DNA from: Azotobacter chroococcum | GTDB taxonomy: Bacteria > Pseudomonadota > Gammaproteobacteria > Pseudomonadales > Pseudomonadaceae | Assembly (NCBI RefSeq): GCF_004339665.1 | Contig: NZ_SMMU01000001.1 | Span: forward strand, 272,192-336,191 | Direction of reading: 5' to 3' | DNA: 64,000 bases | Shown here: positions 15,186 to 24,523 of the stretch, in pieces | Numbering within the stretch: the first letter of the stretch is position 1 | Layout: every line of letters starts with the position of its first letter | Made by a program: the position numbers and the translations under genes | The notes under the pieces: model-generated | Told to the model about the DNA's origin: nothing | The model's input: the letters and a program-made list of their open reading frames with translations, nothing else | Database searches by the model: none

Positions 15186-18100
15186 TCACAGCGTCCTCAG
15201 GCCGGCGTCGGCCAGTATGTCGAGCAGTTGGGTCTGCTGGCCCACCGGCACCTGCACGTCGACCCGCCGCCCACGGGGGCTTTCCAGGCGGATGACGGTG
15301 GCGGGCTGAGCCTCGGTCGTGGCCGGTGCCGGCTCGGCGGCCTGCTGCTGCGCCTGGGCCTGGGCTTGCTGCTGCTCGCGCAGGCGCCGGTTGGCAGTTT
15401 CCGCCTCGATCTCCTGCAGGGTGGCGATGGCCCGGTTGAGGTCGGACACCGCCTGGCCGTTGCCGGCCGACTGAGCCTCGGCACGCTGGGCTTCCAGCTC
15501 GCGGCGGCGGTTGGCGAAGGCACGCCGATCGACCTCCTCCTGATCGCCGCGCAGCTGGGCCAGTTCGCTCTGCAGGCCGTCGAGGGTGTTGCGGCTGGAG
15601 TCGCCGAGCGCCCGCATCTGCTGCTCGGCGGCAGCCAAGGCGCTTTTCAGGCTGGACAGGTCGGAGCTGTCCAGCAGGCTCAGGCCGCGCTGGGCACGCT
15701 CGGCGCGGCGGATGAAGGACTCCAGGCTGATCGAGCCGTCTTCGTAGCCCTCCATCAGCGATTGCAGGGCCTTCTTCTGGCCCAGGTACGACACCTGCAG
15801 CTCGTGGCTGCGGATGAGGGTTTCCATGGCCCAGATGCCGGCGTTGGTGTGCGGCAGGGGCTTGGCCAGCTCGGTCTTGAGGAAGGCCAGCTGCTCATTG
15901 GCGCCGCGCAGGGATTCCCGGGTGGCGTCCAGGCTGCCGGTGTCGATCCCCCAATCCACGTTGTTGATGCCTTGCAGGGCATCGAAGGCCTTGAGCGCCG
16001 CATCGGTCATGCCGGCCAGCGGTTCGCGGGCCTGGCTGAGGATGCTGCCGAAGAAGTCCAGCCCCGCCCCGGCGTCCTCGGCGGCGCCGCCGATCTGGCG
16101 CAGCGAGCCTTCCGTCTCGGCGGAAGCATCGGCCATATCGGCGGAGGCTTTCTCGAAGCTGCGGCCAGTCGAGGCAGCGGCCTTCTTCACCTCGTTCATC
16201 CGTTCGGCCAGGGCGGCCTGAGCCTTGGCGAAGTCCTCGGCGCTGATCGCCCCGTCGCTGTAGGCCTTGCGCAGGCCCGTGCGGATCTGGCTGAAATCCA
16301 CCTCGTTGGCCGCTCGGGCGATCTGCCCCATGATCGACTCGAGGCTGGCGAACTTGTCCTCGAGGCCGGCGAACTCGCCGGCCGTGGCACCGGCCCCGCG
16401 CTGGAGCTGCCGCAGCTTCTCGTTGAGCACACCGGAGGCACGGGCGTAGTCCTGCTGGCTGATGGCCCCGGACTGGTAGGCCTCGCGCAGGGCATCGCGC
16501 AGCCCGTCGATCTGGACAGTCGTGCTGCCGGCGTCGATCAGCTTGAGCGCTTCGGCCATGCCGCCAATGGCGGCCGTGCCCTCGGCTGCGGCGGCCACGG
16601 CAGCATCCTTGGTCTTCTTCTGGTTGGCGATCAACTCGTCGGCGTAGGCCTGATCGAGCATGCGCTGCTGATCGATCTTGGACTTGACGGCGGCGGTCTG
16701 GGCGGCGGCGCTCTCGGCGGCATGCCGGGTGGTCACGTCCCAGGCCGCCCGGATGTCCTTGCCGTCCTGCTCGATCTGCGCGGCGAAACCCTCGGTCAGG
16801 CCGTTGAGCGCGCCGCGGGCCTCGGCGATCCCCGCGCGGAGCTTGTCGCCACCAAGCATATCCGGCACAAAGTTGGCGACACGTCCCAAGTGGCTGAGCA
16901 GCAGGTCGCCGAAGGAGGTGGCGGCCAAGGCGGCAACCGAGAACCCGGAAGTAATGCCATTGAACAGGGTACGGAACGGCGCCACGAACAGTTGGACGCT
17001 GGTCGTCGTCTGGTCGAGTTTGGTCCCGAAGTCGTTCAGCCATTTCGCGCTGTCGTCGGACAGCTTCTTGAAGTCGGTCCCGAGCAGCTTCCTGCCGAAC
17101 TCCTCGACCCGCCTGGCGCCGTCGATGAATGCCGTGCTGAGCGACTTGGCCAGCTTGTCCAGCCGGCCATCGCTGTCCATCTCGCGGATCGTGGTGAGCA
17201 GTTCGTCGAACTTGCCCTTGACGTAGTCCAGGGCCCCGGCCTGGGCGATGCGGTCGTAGAAGTCCTGAGCGGCATTTTTCAGCTGGCTGAGCTGGCCGGA
17301 CAACCGGGACATGGCTGAGAGTGCCTGACCCTCGGCGCTCTTGCCCAGCTCGGCGATCAGGGCGGCGATCACGTCGCGGCCGAGCCGCCCCTCGGAGGAC
17401 AGTTCCTGAAGCTGCGCGACCGTCTTGCCGGTGGCCTGTGACAGCAGCTGCCAGGCCGGGATGCCGCGCTCGACCAGCTGCGTGATTTCCTCCGCCTGCA
17501 GTTTCTCCTTGCCCCAGGCCTGCCCGAGCGCGATCACGATGCCCTGCAGGCGGTCCATCTCGCCGCCCAGCTGGGCATTCTTGTCGACCAGCGCCTGCAG
17601 GCTGCCATCCATCGGGTCGAGTCCGAAGCCCTTGAGCAGCGCAAAGGCATCGGTCACCTCCGCAATGGTCATCGGCGCGGTCTTGGTGAAGTCCTTTATC
17701 CAGGCAATGGCCTTCTCGCCCGACTCCATGCTGCCCATCAGTGAGTTGATGCGAAGCTCAAGGCCTTCCATCTGGTCGCCGGTCTTGAGCATGTCGGCAA
17801 TGCCGGTGCGCAACAGGCCGATGCCGCGGTTGACCAGGCCGATGGCCGCATCGATACCGACGAAGGCGCCGGCGAAGGCCAGCACCTGGCGGGTTGCGCC
17901 GTCCAGCGCTTCGCGCACGGCAGCCAGGCGGGAGGCGTGCTCGGCGGCGCCCCGGGCCGCCGCTGCCTCTTGGCGCTCCAGCTCGCGCAACTGCTGGGTG
18001 TGCTGATCCAGGGCCTGCCGGCTGTCGCCCACCGCCTGGGCAAGACGCTGCTGCTCGTCAGCAAGCCTGTCCGTGTCGATACCGGCAGCCTTGGCGGCCT

Positions 18101-18470
18101 GCTCCAGATCGCCCAGCTGAGTGGTGGCCCGGTTCAGTTCGCGAGTGGCGCGGGCGGCCTCGCGCTCCGCTTCGCGCAGGGCAACGACCAGCCCCTCGCT
18201 CTCCGGGTCCTTGTCCAGCGCCTTGCGCAGGTCGTCCGCGCGCTGCTCGGCCCGCACCAGGCTGCCACGGGCCTGCTCGGCGGCACGCCCGGCGGCAGCC
18301 AGGCTGGCGGCCAGACCACGGGCCTCCCTGGCCTTGTCCAGCGCTGTACCGAGACGCTCGCCTTCCCGGCGCAGCGCTTCCAGGGCGTCGGCGCCCTGCT
18401 CCGCTGCGGGCGAGAGTTCGTCGCGCCCGCGCAGGACGAACTGGATCAGGCGGTCCTTGATGCCGGCCAT
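15186..18470 (-). CDS. tail tape measure protein
   Basis: At 1094 residues this is the longest intact gene of the tail. Residues 15-190 are long coiled coils. Residues 210-420 resemble the tape-measure N-terminal domain: MEGLELRINSLMGSMESGEKAIAWI, MTIAEVTDAFALLKGFGL, LQAEEITQLVERGIPAWQLL. The rest is more coiled coil ending in a Q- and A-rich stretch and a short beta tail. It sets tail length and is threaded through the tail tube. The IS1595-type element sits immediately upstream, inside the preceding terminator. Confidence 0.88.
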   Translation of the reverse strand: MAGIKDRLIQFVLRGRDELSPAAEQGADALEALRREGERLGTALDKAREARGLAASLAAAGRAAEQARGSLVRAEQRADDLRKALDKDPESEGLVVALREAEREAARATRELNRATTQLGDLEQAAKAAGIDTDRLADEQQRLAQAVGDSRQALDQHTQQLRELERQEAAAARGAAEHASRLAAVREALDGATRQVLAFAGAFVGIDAAIGLVNRGIGLLRTGIADMLKTGDQMEGLELRINSLMGSMESGEKAIAWIKDFTKTAPMTIAEVTDAFALLKGFGLDPMDGSLQALVDKNAQLGGEMDRLQGIVIALGQAWGKEKLQAEEITQLVERGIPAWQLLSQATGKTVAQLQELSSEGRLGRDVIAALIAELGKSAEGQALSAMSRLSGQLSQLKNAAQDFYDRIAQAGALDYVKGKFDELLTTIREMDSDGRLDKLAKSLSTAFIDGARRVEEFGRKLLGTDFKKLSDDSAKWLNDFGTKLDQTTTSVQLFVAPFRTLFNGITSGFSVAALAATSFGDLLLSHLGRVANFVPDMLGGDKLRAGIAEARGALNGLTEGFAAQIEQDGKDIRAAWDVTTRHAAESAAAQTAAVKSKIDQQRMLDQAYADELIANQKKTKDAAVAAAAEGTAAIGGMAEALKLIDAGSTTVQIDGLRDALREAYQSGAISQQDYARASGVLNEKLRQLQRGAGATAGEFAGLEDKFASLESIMGQIARAANEVDFSQIRTGLRKAYSDGAISAEDFAKAQAALAERMNEVKKAAASTGRSFEKASADMADASAETEGSLRQIGGAAEDAGAGLDFFGSILSQAREPLAGMTDAALKAFDALQGINNVDWGIDTGSLDATRESLRGANEQLAFLKTELAKPLPHTNAGIWAMETLIRSHELQVSYLGQKKALQSLMEGYEDGSISLESFIRRAERAQRGLSLLDSSDLSSLKSALAAAEQQMRALGDSSRNTLDGLQSELAQLRGDQEEVDRRAFANRRRELEAQRAEAQSAGNGQAVSDLNRAIATLQEIEAETANRRLREQQQAQAQAQQQAAEPAPATTEAQPATVIRLESPRGRRVDVQVPVGQQTQLLDILADAGLRTL

Positions 18471-18494
18471 GGGGTTTTCTCCGGGGAATAAAAA

Positions 18495-19520
18495 GGCTAT
18501 GTCTGAGTTAGCTGTTGCAGCAAGCTAAGCTGATCATGACGTTTCCGCATGCGGGAGGTGGATCATGAAAGCGAGTCAGTTCACGCGATGGATCGCTCAG
18601 CTCTCCAGCCTCAGCCCAGAACAGCGTGAGCAGCTGAAGGCATGCCTGTCGGCACCAGGCAGCCTTCCGCAGGAGATGATCGCCACGCCCAGCAACTGCC
18701 CGCACTGTCAGTCCAGCGAATTACAGCCGTGGGGCTCCAGTGGCGGCCTGCCACGGTATCGCTGCAAGTTTTACGGCAAAACCAGCAACCCATTGACGGG
18801 TACACCGATGGCGCGCCTGCGAAAGCGCCATCTCTGGCAAGGCTATGCCGAGGCGTTGACCCAGAGCCTGACGGTACGCAGGGCGGCGAAACACTGTGGC
18901 GTCAGCAAGAACACAGCCTTCCTGTGGCGACACCGGTTCCTGACCCAGATCGCCGATCACCAGGCCCAGCATGAGTCCGGGATTGTCGAGGCCGATGAAA
19001 CCTTCTTTCTGGAGTCTTTCAAGGGGCAGCGAGACTTGCCGCGCCTACCTCGCAAGCGCGGAGGCAGTGCGAAGCGACGCGGGTTGTCTGCCGAGCAGAT
19101 TCCTGTCCTGGTGGTGCGGGATCGCAGCGGCCAGCATGCCGACTTTCAGCTGGAGAAGCTCGATGCCGTGCATGTCGGGGAGCGACTACGCCCCCTGATC
19201 GATGCTGATGCGATTCTTTGCTCTGACAGTGCCGCCGTCTATGCCCACTTTGCCAAGGCAGAAGGCATCACCCATCAGCCGGTCAATCCTAGCCAGAGGC
19301 GCAGGGTCGATGGGCCTTTTCACATCCAGAACGTGAACGCCTACGACAGCCGGCTGAAGGGCTGGATGACTCCCTTTCATGGGGTGGCCACCAAGTACCT
19401 GACCCATTATCTGGGATGGCGGCGCCTGCTCGAGCGCTACAAGGCGCAGCTCAATCCATTGATTTGCTTGAGGGAGGCGCTGGGGCGAGCAGCCATGCAA
19501 CAGCTAACTCAGACATAGCC
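18495..19520 (+). mobile_element. complete IS1595-family insertion sequence
   Basis: The element is 1026 bp with perfect 25-bp terminal inverted repeats starting GGCTATGTCTGAGTTAGCTG (18495-18519 and 19496-19520). It carries a single transposase gene and is flanked by an 8-bp target duplication. Perfect ends point to a recent insertion. The target is the T-rich tract of a terminator upstream of the tape measure gene. Confidence 0.95.
18565..19518 (+). CDS. IS1595-family (ISXO2-like) transposase
   Basis: The protein has 317 residues. An N-terminal zinc ribbon (CPHCQSSELQPWG ... GLPRYRCKFYGK, residues 46-73) is followed by an HTH (LTVRRAAKHCGVSKNTAFLWRHRFL) and an ISXO2-like DDE catalytic domain: VEADETFF, ILCSDSAAVYAHFA and a later H/N/E region (GPFHIQNVNAYDSRLKGWM). 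The last codons lie in the right inverted repeat. Intact and probably active. Confidence 0.93.
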   Translation: MKASQFTRWIAQLSSLSPEQREQLKACLSAPGSLPQEMIATPSNCPHCQSSELQPWGSSGGLPRYRCKFYGKTSNPLTGTPMARLRKRHLWQGYAEALTQSLTVRRAAKHCGVSKNTAFLWRHRFLTQIADHQAQHESGIVEADETFFLESFKGQRDLPRLPRKRGGSAKRRGLSAEQIPVLVVRDRSGQHADFQLEKLDAVHVGERLRPLIDADAILCSDSAAVYAHFAKAEGITHQPVNPSQRRRVDGPFHIQNVNAYDSRLKGWMTPFHGVATKYLTHYLGWRRLLERYKAQLNPLICLREALGRAAMQQLTQT

Positions 19521-19522
19521 AA

Positions 19523-19547
19523 TAAAAAACCCCGCCGGGGCGGGGTT
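19523..19547 (-). terminator. Rho-independent terminator split from the tape measure gene by the IS
   Basis: A GC-rich hairpin (ccccgcc/ggcgggg) is followed on the minus strand by a T-run. The T-run now ends at the IS because the element inserted right after it. Confidence 0.7.
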
Positions 19548-19716
19548 CTAGTGTTCAGAGTGTCGTCAGTCGATCAGATAGCTACGATTTCTATAAGCAG
19601 AACGACCGGTGAAACCCTGGCAAGGTGCTTACCTGAAGATTCGGCGTCAGTGAGCAACGCCGAAGCGCAGGCTAGCGGGCAGCAGCTGAATGCCCGCACT
19701 AGGTTTAGTCGAAGCG

Positions 19717-19944
19717 TCACGATTTGTCCTTTGACTCCTCACTAGTCGGCTTGGTATCACGATCAAGCTCATGCATACGTCGATGAATAAACTCACGAGG
19801 AGTAACCTGGTTACTAGACGGATCCCTACTTGCTGGTTGCTCGCCCGCCTCACCAGTATCTGGGGTAACAATCTGTTTGATTTGCTTACGTAAACGCTCT
19901 GCTCTGGCTTTCCGAGCATCTTCTTCGTTCATACTCATACTCAC
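19717..19944 (-). CDS. small highly charged protein, unknown
   Basis: This 75-residue protein (MSMSMNEEDARKARAERLRK) is rich in K, R, E and D, with a helical N-terminal half and a disordered C-terminus (KPTSEESKDKS). GTG at 19944 or ATG codons at 19938 and 19932 could start it. It follows the 318-residue-frame gene by 23 bases on the same strand and shares its lower GC. No family recognised. Confidence 0.5.
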   Translation of the reverse strand: MSMSMNEEDARKARAERLRKQIKQIVTPDTGEAGEQPASRDPSSNQVTPREFIHRRMHELDRDTKPTSEESKDKS

Positions 19945-19967
19945 TTACCCCAGAAGCGCAGCCTCAT

Positions 19968-20906
19968 TCAACTTACCCTATTATAGACGCGACCAGGCCG
20001 ACGGAGTTGGATAGGGGTTACTCTAGACAGTTGGGAAGCAGCAGACTCTAAGGGAGTCGCTTGCCTTACAATCTCCTCAATGCATTTGTGCAGAGAGTTT
20101 GCTTTCGCTTCCGAAGACTGATAAGCCACCTCCCTGGTTACTCCAGCCGCCATGGCTACCGTTCGTCCGGGTTGCATCGCTTGCTGTCTATACTGCCCTG
20201 TCAAACGATCAATCTGGCTTCTAATACTTCCATTTGCAGCTGATAGTGGACCAAGATCTCGAAAGGTAGATTGGTTACCAGCAAACCATATCTCCTGCCA
20301 CCAATGGTCTGTCTCGGGATCCAACCAGCTCAAATAGCCGCCTCGAAGTACACCCCTTGGCTCTGAAATTGCATTCGTAAAAGAATATCTAACCCCACTA
20401 GACATAACCGGATCAAAAAAGCGCGGCGTATAAAAATCAGATACCAACACGCCATTAACAGAATAGGCAAATTCTGCCGCCTCGGATGGATCAGCAACCT
20501 CCACCAAGAAAAGTACGCGGCCTTGATCGGATTTGGGAGAGTCGCCCGGCACAAGACGGTCCCCAAATGGATCGACAAGCATCTCAAGACACTCATGACT
20601 TGCAGTCAGCGACCAAACATCATTGCTATCTGTTGCAGTAATGAGCGCAAACGGCTGACCGTCGCGGTCAAGATGGATACCAGCAGCATCGTAAGGAATG
20701 TCATCCATAACGATCATCGGCCAATAGCCTAACGGCATATCCTCAAGCCTCTCAAAGGGATCAACCGTCGCGTTGACTTCCCAAATTGGCTCAAGATCGC
20801 GCATGACCTGTCTCTGAAGTGCTGCGCTTGCAATAGCAAGTTCTCGCATAGAGACTCGCTTCGATTCCGAAATTAGAGCGATGTTTTGAATCAATGGAAT
20901 TGCCAT
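19968..20906 (-). CDS. AT-rich cargo gene with HExxE metalloprotease-like motif
   Basis: I place the start at ATG 20906 (MAIPLIQNIALISESKRVS), with AAGGAGG eight bases upstream, giving 312 residues. The first 190 residues follow a family I know only as uncharacterised: ALQRQVMRDLEPIWEVNATVD, then LTASHECLEMLVDPFGD with an HE-x-x-E zinc-site-like motif, and VNGVLVSDFYTPRFF. The remainder is unassigned. Codon use is clearly more AT-rich than in the phage structural genes, so this is cargo inserted where tail assembly chaperone genes are normally found. Confidence 0.55.
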   Translation of the reverse strand: MAIPLIQNIALISESKRVSMRELAIASAALQRQVMRDLEPIWEVNATVDPFERLEDMPLGYWPMIVMDDIPYDAAGIHLDRDGQPFALITATDSNDVWSLTASHECLEMLVDPFGDRLVPGDSPKSDQGRVLFLVEVADPSEAAEFAYSVNGVLVSDFYTPRFFDPVMSSGVRYSFTNAISEPRGVLRGGYLSWLDPETDHWWQEIWFAGNQSTFRDLGPLSAANGSIRSQIDRLTGQYRQQAMQPGRTVAMAAGVTREVAYQSSEAKANSLHKCIEEIVRQATPLESAASQLSRVTPIQLRRPGRVYNRVS

Positions 20907-20929
20907 ACCATTTCCCTCCTTCACTCAGA

Positions 20930-21579
20930 AGGCTCATCCTGGGGGTGAAGTCCTCTTTACAACGCCTAACTACTAGCTATACAGACGTACTGCATAAGAA
21001 GAGAACGCATTAGTTGATTTCGGCATCTCGAGTGCTCATGCACATACGTCGGCATATGTATCCATTCCAACGGCTCGAAAAAGCACCCCGAAAGCCACAC
21101 AGTGCTGGGGATGAGCAACTCCCTGTAGCTGGGGCTCAAGATTAGACCATGCTAATTTCACTCGCCAGTTCGATATTTAATATCAGCTGACTATCTTTAC
21201 GAGACAGTCCCCGCTTCTGATTGGAACCAAACACCTAGGCTTTCATGCTCATCTTCTTCGTAGATGACAAACATTCAAACTCGGTCGTCTTTTGACAGCC
21301 AGTAGTGAATGACCCACAAACCGCTTCGCCTTTCCTCTGCATCCATCCGACCAGCAAAGCTGCCGGCTCTGGGCAAACCGCCTTGGCGAGCAGGTTGGCC
21401 ACCATGGCTGCCTTGTAGCTGGTGGTACTCGTCGTCAGTCAGGTAGTTGCCTATGGTTGCCATGAAGGTCGAGGTCTCGAAGGAAACTATCCAGCCCTAA
21501 GATCGCCCAAACGCCAATATTCAAAACTTGGAGCTGTATTAAATTTGGGATATTGCATGATTATCCTTGGCTTACTTTC
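20930..21579. other. AT-rich intergenic stretch with decayed coding remnants
   Basis: No intact gene is supported. On the minus strand, short frames follow the tail tube gene: one starts MQYPKFNTAPSFEYWRLGD and stops after 23 codons. Another starts MATIGNYLTDDEYHQLQ (21463-21275), and a third open frame over the same bases reads YKAAMVANLLAKAV. They may be remains of the tail assembly chaperone genes expected between tube and tape measure. Confidence 0.4.
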
Positions 21580-21580
21580 C

Positions 21581-22333
21581 TCAATTAATCTTCTTCACCA
21601 GCTGCATCTCGCAGAATTTGGAGATACCGGTCGCGGTGATCAGATCGTCGGCCAGCAGCTCGGCCGGTGCCTCCAGGCGCAGGTATTCGGTGCCGAACAC
21701 CGGCAGTTCGCTGGCGATGCCGAACTTCACCCGGCGCGGGCGCAGGGCGAACGGCTCGCCGGACTGGGCGTCGTTGAGGCCGGCGATGTAGAGCTCCAGC
21801 TCGACCTGGGAGCCAGCGAGCATCTGCACGGCGCTGGACTCCAGCCTGGTGTAGGTGGCCTTGATTCCGGCGGAGGTGATCAGGCTGTCGGCCAGGACGA
21901 CGATGCCGTGCGGGGTCAGCAGGTAGTCGGTACCGGCGGCCAGCGCGGCATCGGCGGCGGTGACGACGGTGACCGGCTGGCTCATGTCCGGCAGGTTCTT
22001 GAACGGGACCAGTTCGCCCTCGACCCCGGCGCAGCCCAGCACCTCGGCGGTCACGGTGCCGGCGGCGATCTCGGTGATCGTCGCCTTGGTAACGCGGGCC
22101 AGGTTGGTGGCGGTGATGTCGAACATGCCGATGGTCGCGGTGACGTCGGTCACCTGTTCGCGCACGTTGCGGTTGCCGCCACCGCCGCGGTAGTTGGGCA
22201 GCGTGGTGCGGTTGGTGGCGAACGACAGGTTGAAGGTGTCGCAGTTGCCGATGTCCAGCAGCGGGTCGGCGGACTGGTAGGCGCGGGCGTAGACGATGCC
22301 CTCGCCCACGAAGGAACGGTCGATCTGGCTCAT
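21581..22333 (-). CDS. phage major tail (tube) protein
   Basis: This 250-residue protein begins MSQIDRSFVGEGIVYARAYQ. It has the layout of siphophage tail tube subunits: a beta-rich N-terminus (CDTFNLSFATNRTTLPNYRGG), an extended glycine loop, and ISKFCEMQLVKKIN at the C-terminus. It lies between the U-like terminator gene and the tape measure gene, as lambda V does. Polymerises to form the tail tube. Confidence 0.75.
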   Translation of the reverse strand: MSQIDRSFVGEGIVYARAYQSADPLLDIGNCDTFNLSFATNRTTLPNYRGGGGNRNVREQVTDVTATIGMFDITATNLARVTKATITEIAAGTVTAEVLGCAGVEGELVPFKNLPDMSQPVTVVTAADAALAAGTDYLLTPHGIVVLADSLITSAGIKATYTRLESSAVQMLAGSQVELELYIAGLNDAQSGEPFALRPRRVKFGIASELPVFGTEYLRLEAPAELLADDLITATGISKFCEMQLVKKIN

Positions 22334-22348
22334 GGAAGGCTCCGGGGG

Positions 22349-22788
22349 TTATTTGAGCGGTTGGATGTAGGTGATCTGCAGCGGCATGACGTGAGCGGCC
22401 CAGCGCCGCCCCTCGCCGGGCGGCATGGGGCTTTCCGGCTGGAAGGCGGCCTGCTTGCACGCCGATGATGGTCAGGCCGGCCCTGGGGCCGGGCAGCGCG
22501 ACCTTGATCGCCAGCCGGGCGGCGCGCAGGGCCGGGGCGAACTGAACGGCGGCGGGTCATGGCGGTGAGGTTGAGGGTGACGCGCTCGCGCACGCTGCCC
22601 TGGCCGATCCGTTCGACTTCCTCGGTCTGGCCCGGCTGGACGACGATGAGGTCGTCCGGTAGGCCGTCATCCTCTGCGTCGAGGATGCGCAGCACGCTGT
22701 CCTCGAGGACCAGGGCACCGAACTCGGGCACGTCGGCCAGGCGCGCGATCAGCTCCGCAACGATGGCGGATTGCAGGTCGATGGGCAT
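22349..22788 (-). pseudogene. tail terminator-like (lambda U position) gene with two frameshifts
   Basis: The frame opens MPIDLQSAIVAELIARLADV and is coherent to NLTAMTRRR. It continues one frame over as FAPALRAARLAIKVALPGPR, then shifts again to KQAAFQPESPMPPGEG and ends MPLQITYIQPLK. Each shift is one extra base, near 22544-22552 and 22453-22463. Corrected length would be 145 residues. Gene order between the FII-like and tube genes fits a tail terminator. Either the gene is broken or the assembly has indel errors. Confidence 0.75.
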
Positions 22789-22789
22789 G

Positions 22790-23107
22790 TCAGGGCACCA
22801 CGTAGAAGGTGATCAGGTGGCCGTCGTCGCTGGCGATGCCGTCGATGTGCCAGGTCTTGCCGTCGAGCCGGAAGGCGCCCTGGCGGTCGAGGGGCTGCAG
22901 CAGGGCTTTGCGGACGGTGAGGGTGACGCTGCGGTCGAGGGCGCCGCTGGCGAGGTCGAGGCGTTCGACGTCGCGGTCGAGGATCAGCTCCAGGCCGCTG
23001 GCCAGCACGACGCCGGACGCGGACAGGTAGTCGCCCTGGCCGTCGCTGAGCGAGCCCATGACGGCCGCGTCGAGCGCAGCGGTCAGGCTGCCGAAGGGCG
23101 CCGTCAT
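22790..23107 (-). CDS. head-tail joining protein (FII-like)
   Basis: The ATG at 23107 overlaps the capsid stop as TGATG, giving 105 residues (MTAPFGSLTAALDAAVMGSL). The longer frame to 23494 is a shadow of the capsid gene. The central region LSASGVVLASGLELILDRDVERL and the C-terminal TWHIDGIASDDGHLITFYVV are beta-rich. Position directly after the capsid gene matches lambda FII-type joiners. Confidence 0.7.
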   Translation of the reverse strand: MTAPFGSLTAALDAAVMGSLSDGQGDYLSASGVVLASGLELILDRDVERLDLASGALDRSVTLTVRKALLQPLDRQGAFRLDGKTWHIDGIASDDGHLITFYVVP

Positions 23108-24108
23108 CAACTGGTCAGCTTGATGCTGGCGGTGGGCTTGGTGCAGATGTGCAGCGGGTTGGACTGCGCCTCGCCCATCACGCCCTTGTCGAAGGCCATG
23201 CGCTCGAGCTTGCCGTAGTACGGCACGCCGAGGGTGTTGACGGTCTCCATGTAGTTGGCCGGGGCGAAGATGGTGCGGAACAGGTCCGGTACGCCCTCGG
23301 GCACCAGGTAGGCCTCGTTGTCGGCGATGAAGGCGCTGCCGCCGATCTTGCCGCGGTAGCGGACCCAGAGGACGCCGCCGTACTCGAAGGCCTGGCGGCG
23401 ATCGCCACGCAGGGCGGCGGCGGCCTCGTGGTTGAGGTAGGCCTCGCGGGCGCGGCCGTCGGCGATCAGCTCGGCCCAGAAGGTCTTGCCGCACCAGGCG
23501 ACGGCGCCGGTGGAGGTGGCGTTGCCGAGGGCGTCCTCCTGTTTGTCCAGCGCCTCGACGATGTCGGCGTCGACGGTCGACAGCGCGGCATCGGGGTTGA
23601 AGCCGATGGCCTGGCTCTGCTGCACCAGGCCGAAGGCGGTGAACAGGTTGTGCAGCACGGTCACGCCGTCGGCGTCGACGATCTGGCCCTTGAGGGCGCC
23701 GACGCGCTGGTACTCGTGGGTGGCGGCCAACTGGTTGATCACCGGGGTGAAGCGGGCGTTGACCACGTCCTGCACGGCCTGCAGCTCGGTGCGCGAGCCG
23801 AAGGCGCGGATGCCCTGGATCTCGTCGGCGAGGATGGTGAACTGCTGCGGCAGGTGCACGCAGTTGAAGGGGACCAGCTGGCGTTTGCTGCCGTTGACCA
23901 CCAGGGCCGGCGCTCCTCGGGGAGCGGCGGGCACCAGTTCGAGGGTGCTGCCGTTCTTCTCGATCTGCTGGGTGACGGTGGTGCTGCCCTCTTCGACGAA
24001 CAGGCCGTGGTTGCTGATCTGGCCGGGGACGTGGGGGTCGTCGTTGAGGCCGGCGATCAGGTTCTGCACGCCGAAGGCTTCGTCTTCGAAGACGCTGATT
24101 TCTGCCAT
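23107..24108 (-). CDS. major capsid protein (lambda E family)
   Basis: The 333-residue protein ends with the family signature LFRTIFAPANYMETVNTLGV-PYYGKLERMAFDKGV and QSNPLHICTKPTASIKL. The N-terminus (MAEISVFEDEAFGVQNL) and the middle E-loop region (GSTLELVPAAPRGAP) also fit the phage_cap_E family. It builds the icosahedral shell together with the decoration protein encoded just upstream. Confidence 0.92.
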   Translation of the reverse strand: MAEISVFEDEAFGVQNLIAGLNDDPHVPGQISNHGLFVEEGSTTVTQQIEKNGSTLELVPAAPRGAPALVVNGSKRQLVPFNCVHLPQQFTILADEIQGIRAFGSRTELQAVQDVVNARFTPVINQLAATHEYQRVGALKGQIVDADGVTVLHNLFTAFGLVQQSQAIGFNPDAALSTVDADIVEALDKQEDALGNATSTGAVAWCGKTFWAELIADGRAREAYLNHEAAAALRGDRRQAFEYGGVLWVRYRGKIGGSAFIADNEAYLVPEGVPDLFRTIFAPANYMETVNTLGVPYYGKLERMAFDKGVMGEAQSNPLHICTKPTASIKLTS

Positions 24109-24130
24109 GGGATGGACTCCGGAAATGATG

Positions 24131-24150
24131 AACCCCGCCGCGGCGGGGTT
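24131..24150. terminator. 20-bp perfect palindrome between capsid and decoration genes
   Basis: aaccccgccg followed by its reverse complement forms a strong hairpin. The T-run is weak, so partial termination or RNA processing between the two genes is possible. Confidence 0.5.
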
Positions 24151-24175
24151 GTGGGTGTAGGGGTGGTGGTCGAGA

Positions 24176-24523
24176 TCAGCGGGCGAGGATGCCGAGGGCC
24201 AGCAAGTCGGTCTCGCCGGCGGTGTCCAGGCCGGTGAGCAGGGCGCGCTTGACCTCGGCGTCGCGGACGATGCCGACGCTGCGCTGGGGCGAGGCAGAGA
24301 TGCCGACCGGGGCGTAGAGCACGGCAGCTACTACTTCGGTGCCGTCGGCAGCTGCCGGCGCATAGGGCGCGTAGAGGCCGGTGGCGGTTACCTTGCCGAG
24401 CAGCTGGCCGGCGGGTAGCACGGCGGCGGTGGCGGCCAGGGTGATGTCTTCGCGCGAGCGAGTGCCGTTGGCCTCCGAGAGGAGGACTTCGCCGGCATGG
24501 ACGCCTTCGGTCTTGATGGTCAT
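24176..24523 (-). CDS. head decoration protein (lambda D family)
   Basis: This 115-residue protein has the D-family pattern: MTIKTEGVHAGEVLLSEANG, SREDITLAATAAVLPAGQLLG, AVLYAPVGIS and a C-terminal LALGILAR. It trimerises on the expanded capsid and stabilises it. The start overlaps the end of the protease gene. Confidence 0.9.
   Translation of the reverse strand: MTIKTEGVHAGEVLLSEANGTRSREDITLAATAAVLPAGQLLGKVTATGLYAPYAPAAADGTEVVAAVLYAPVGISASPQRSVGIVRDAEVKRALLTGLDTAGETDLLALGILAR

Larger units (their letters stand above)
18487..19528. repeat. 8-bp target-site duplication around the IS
   Basis: AATAAAAA occurs at 18487-18494 and again at 19521-19528, directly flanking the inverted repeats. Eight bases is the size known for IS1595-family insertions. 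Confidence 0.95.
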
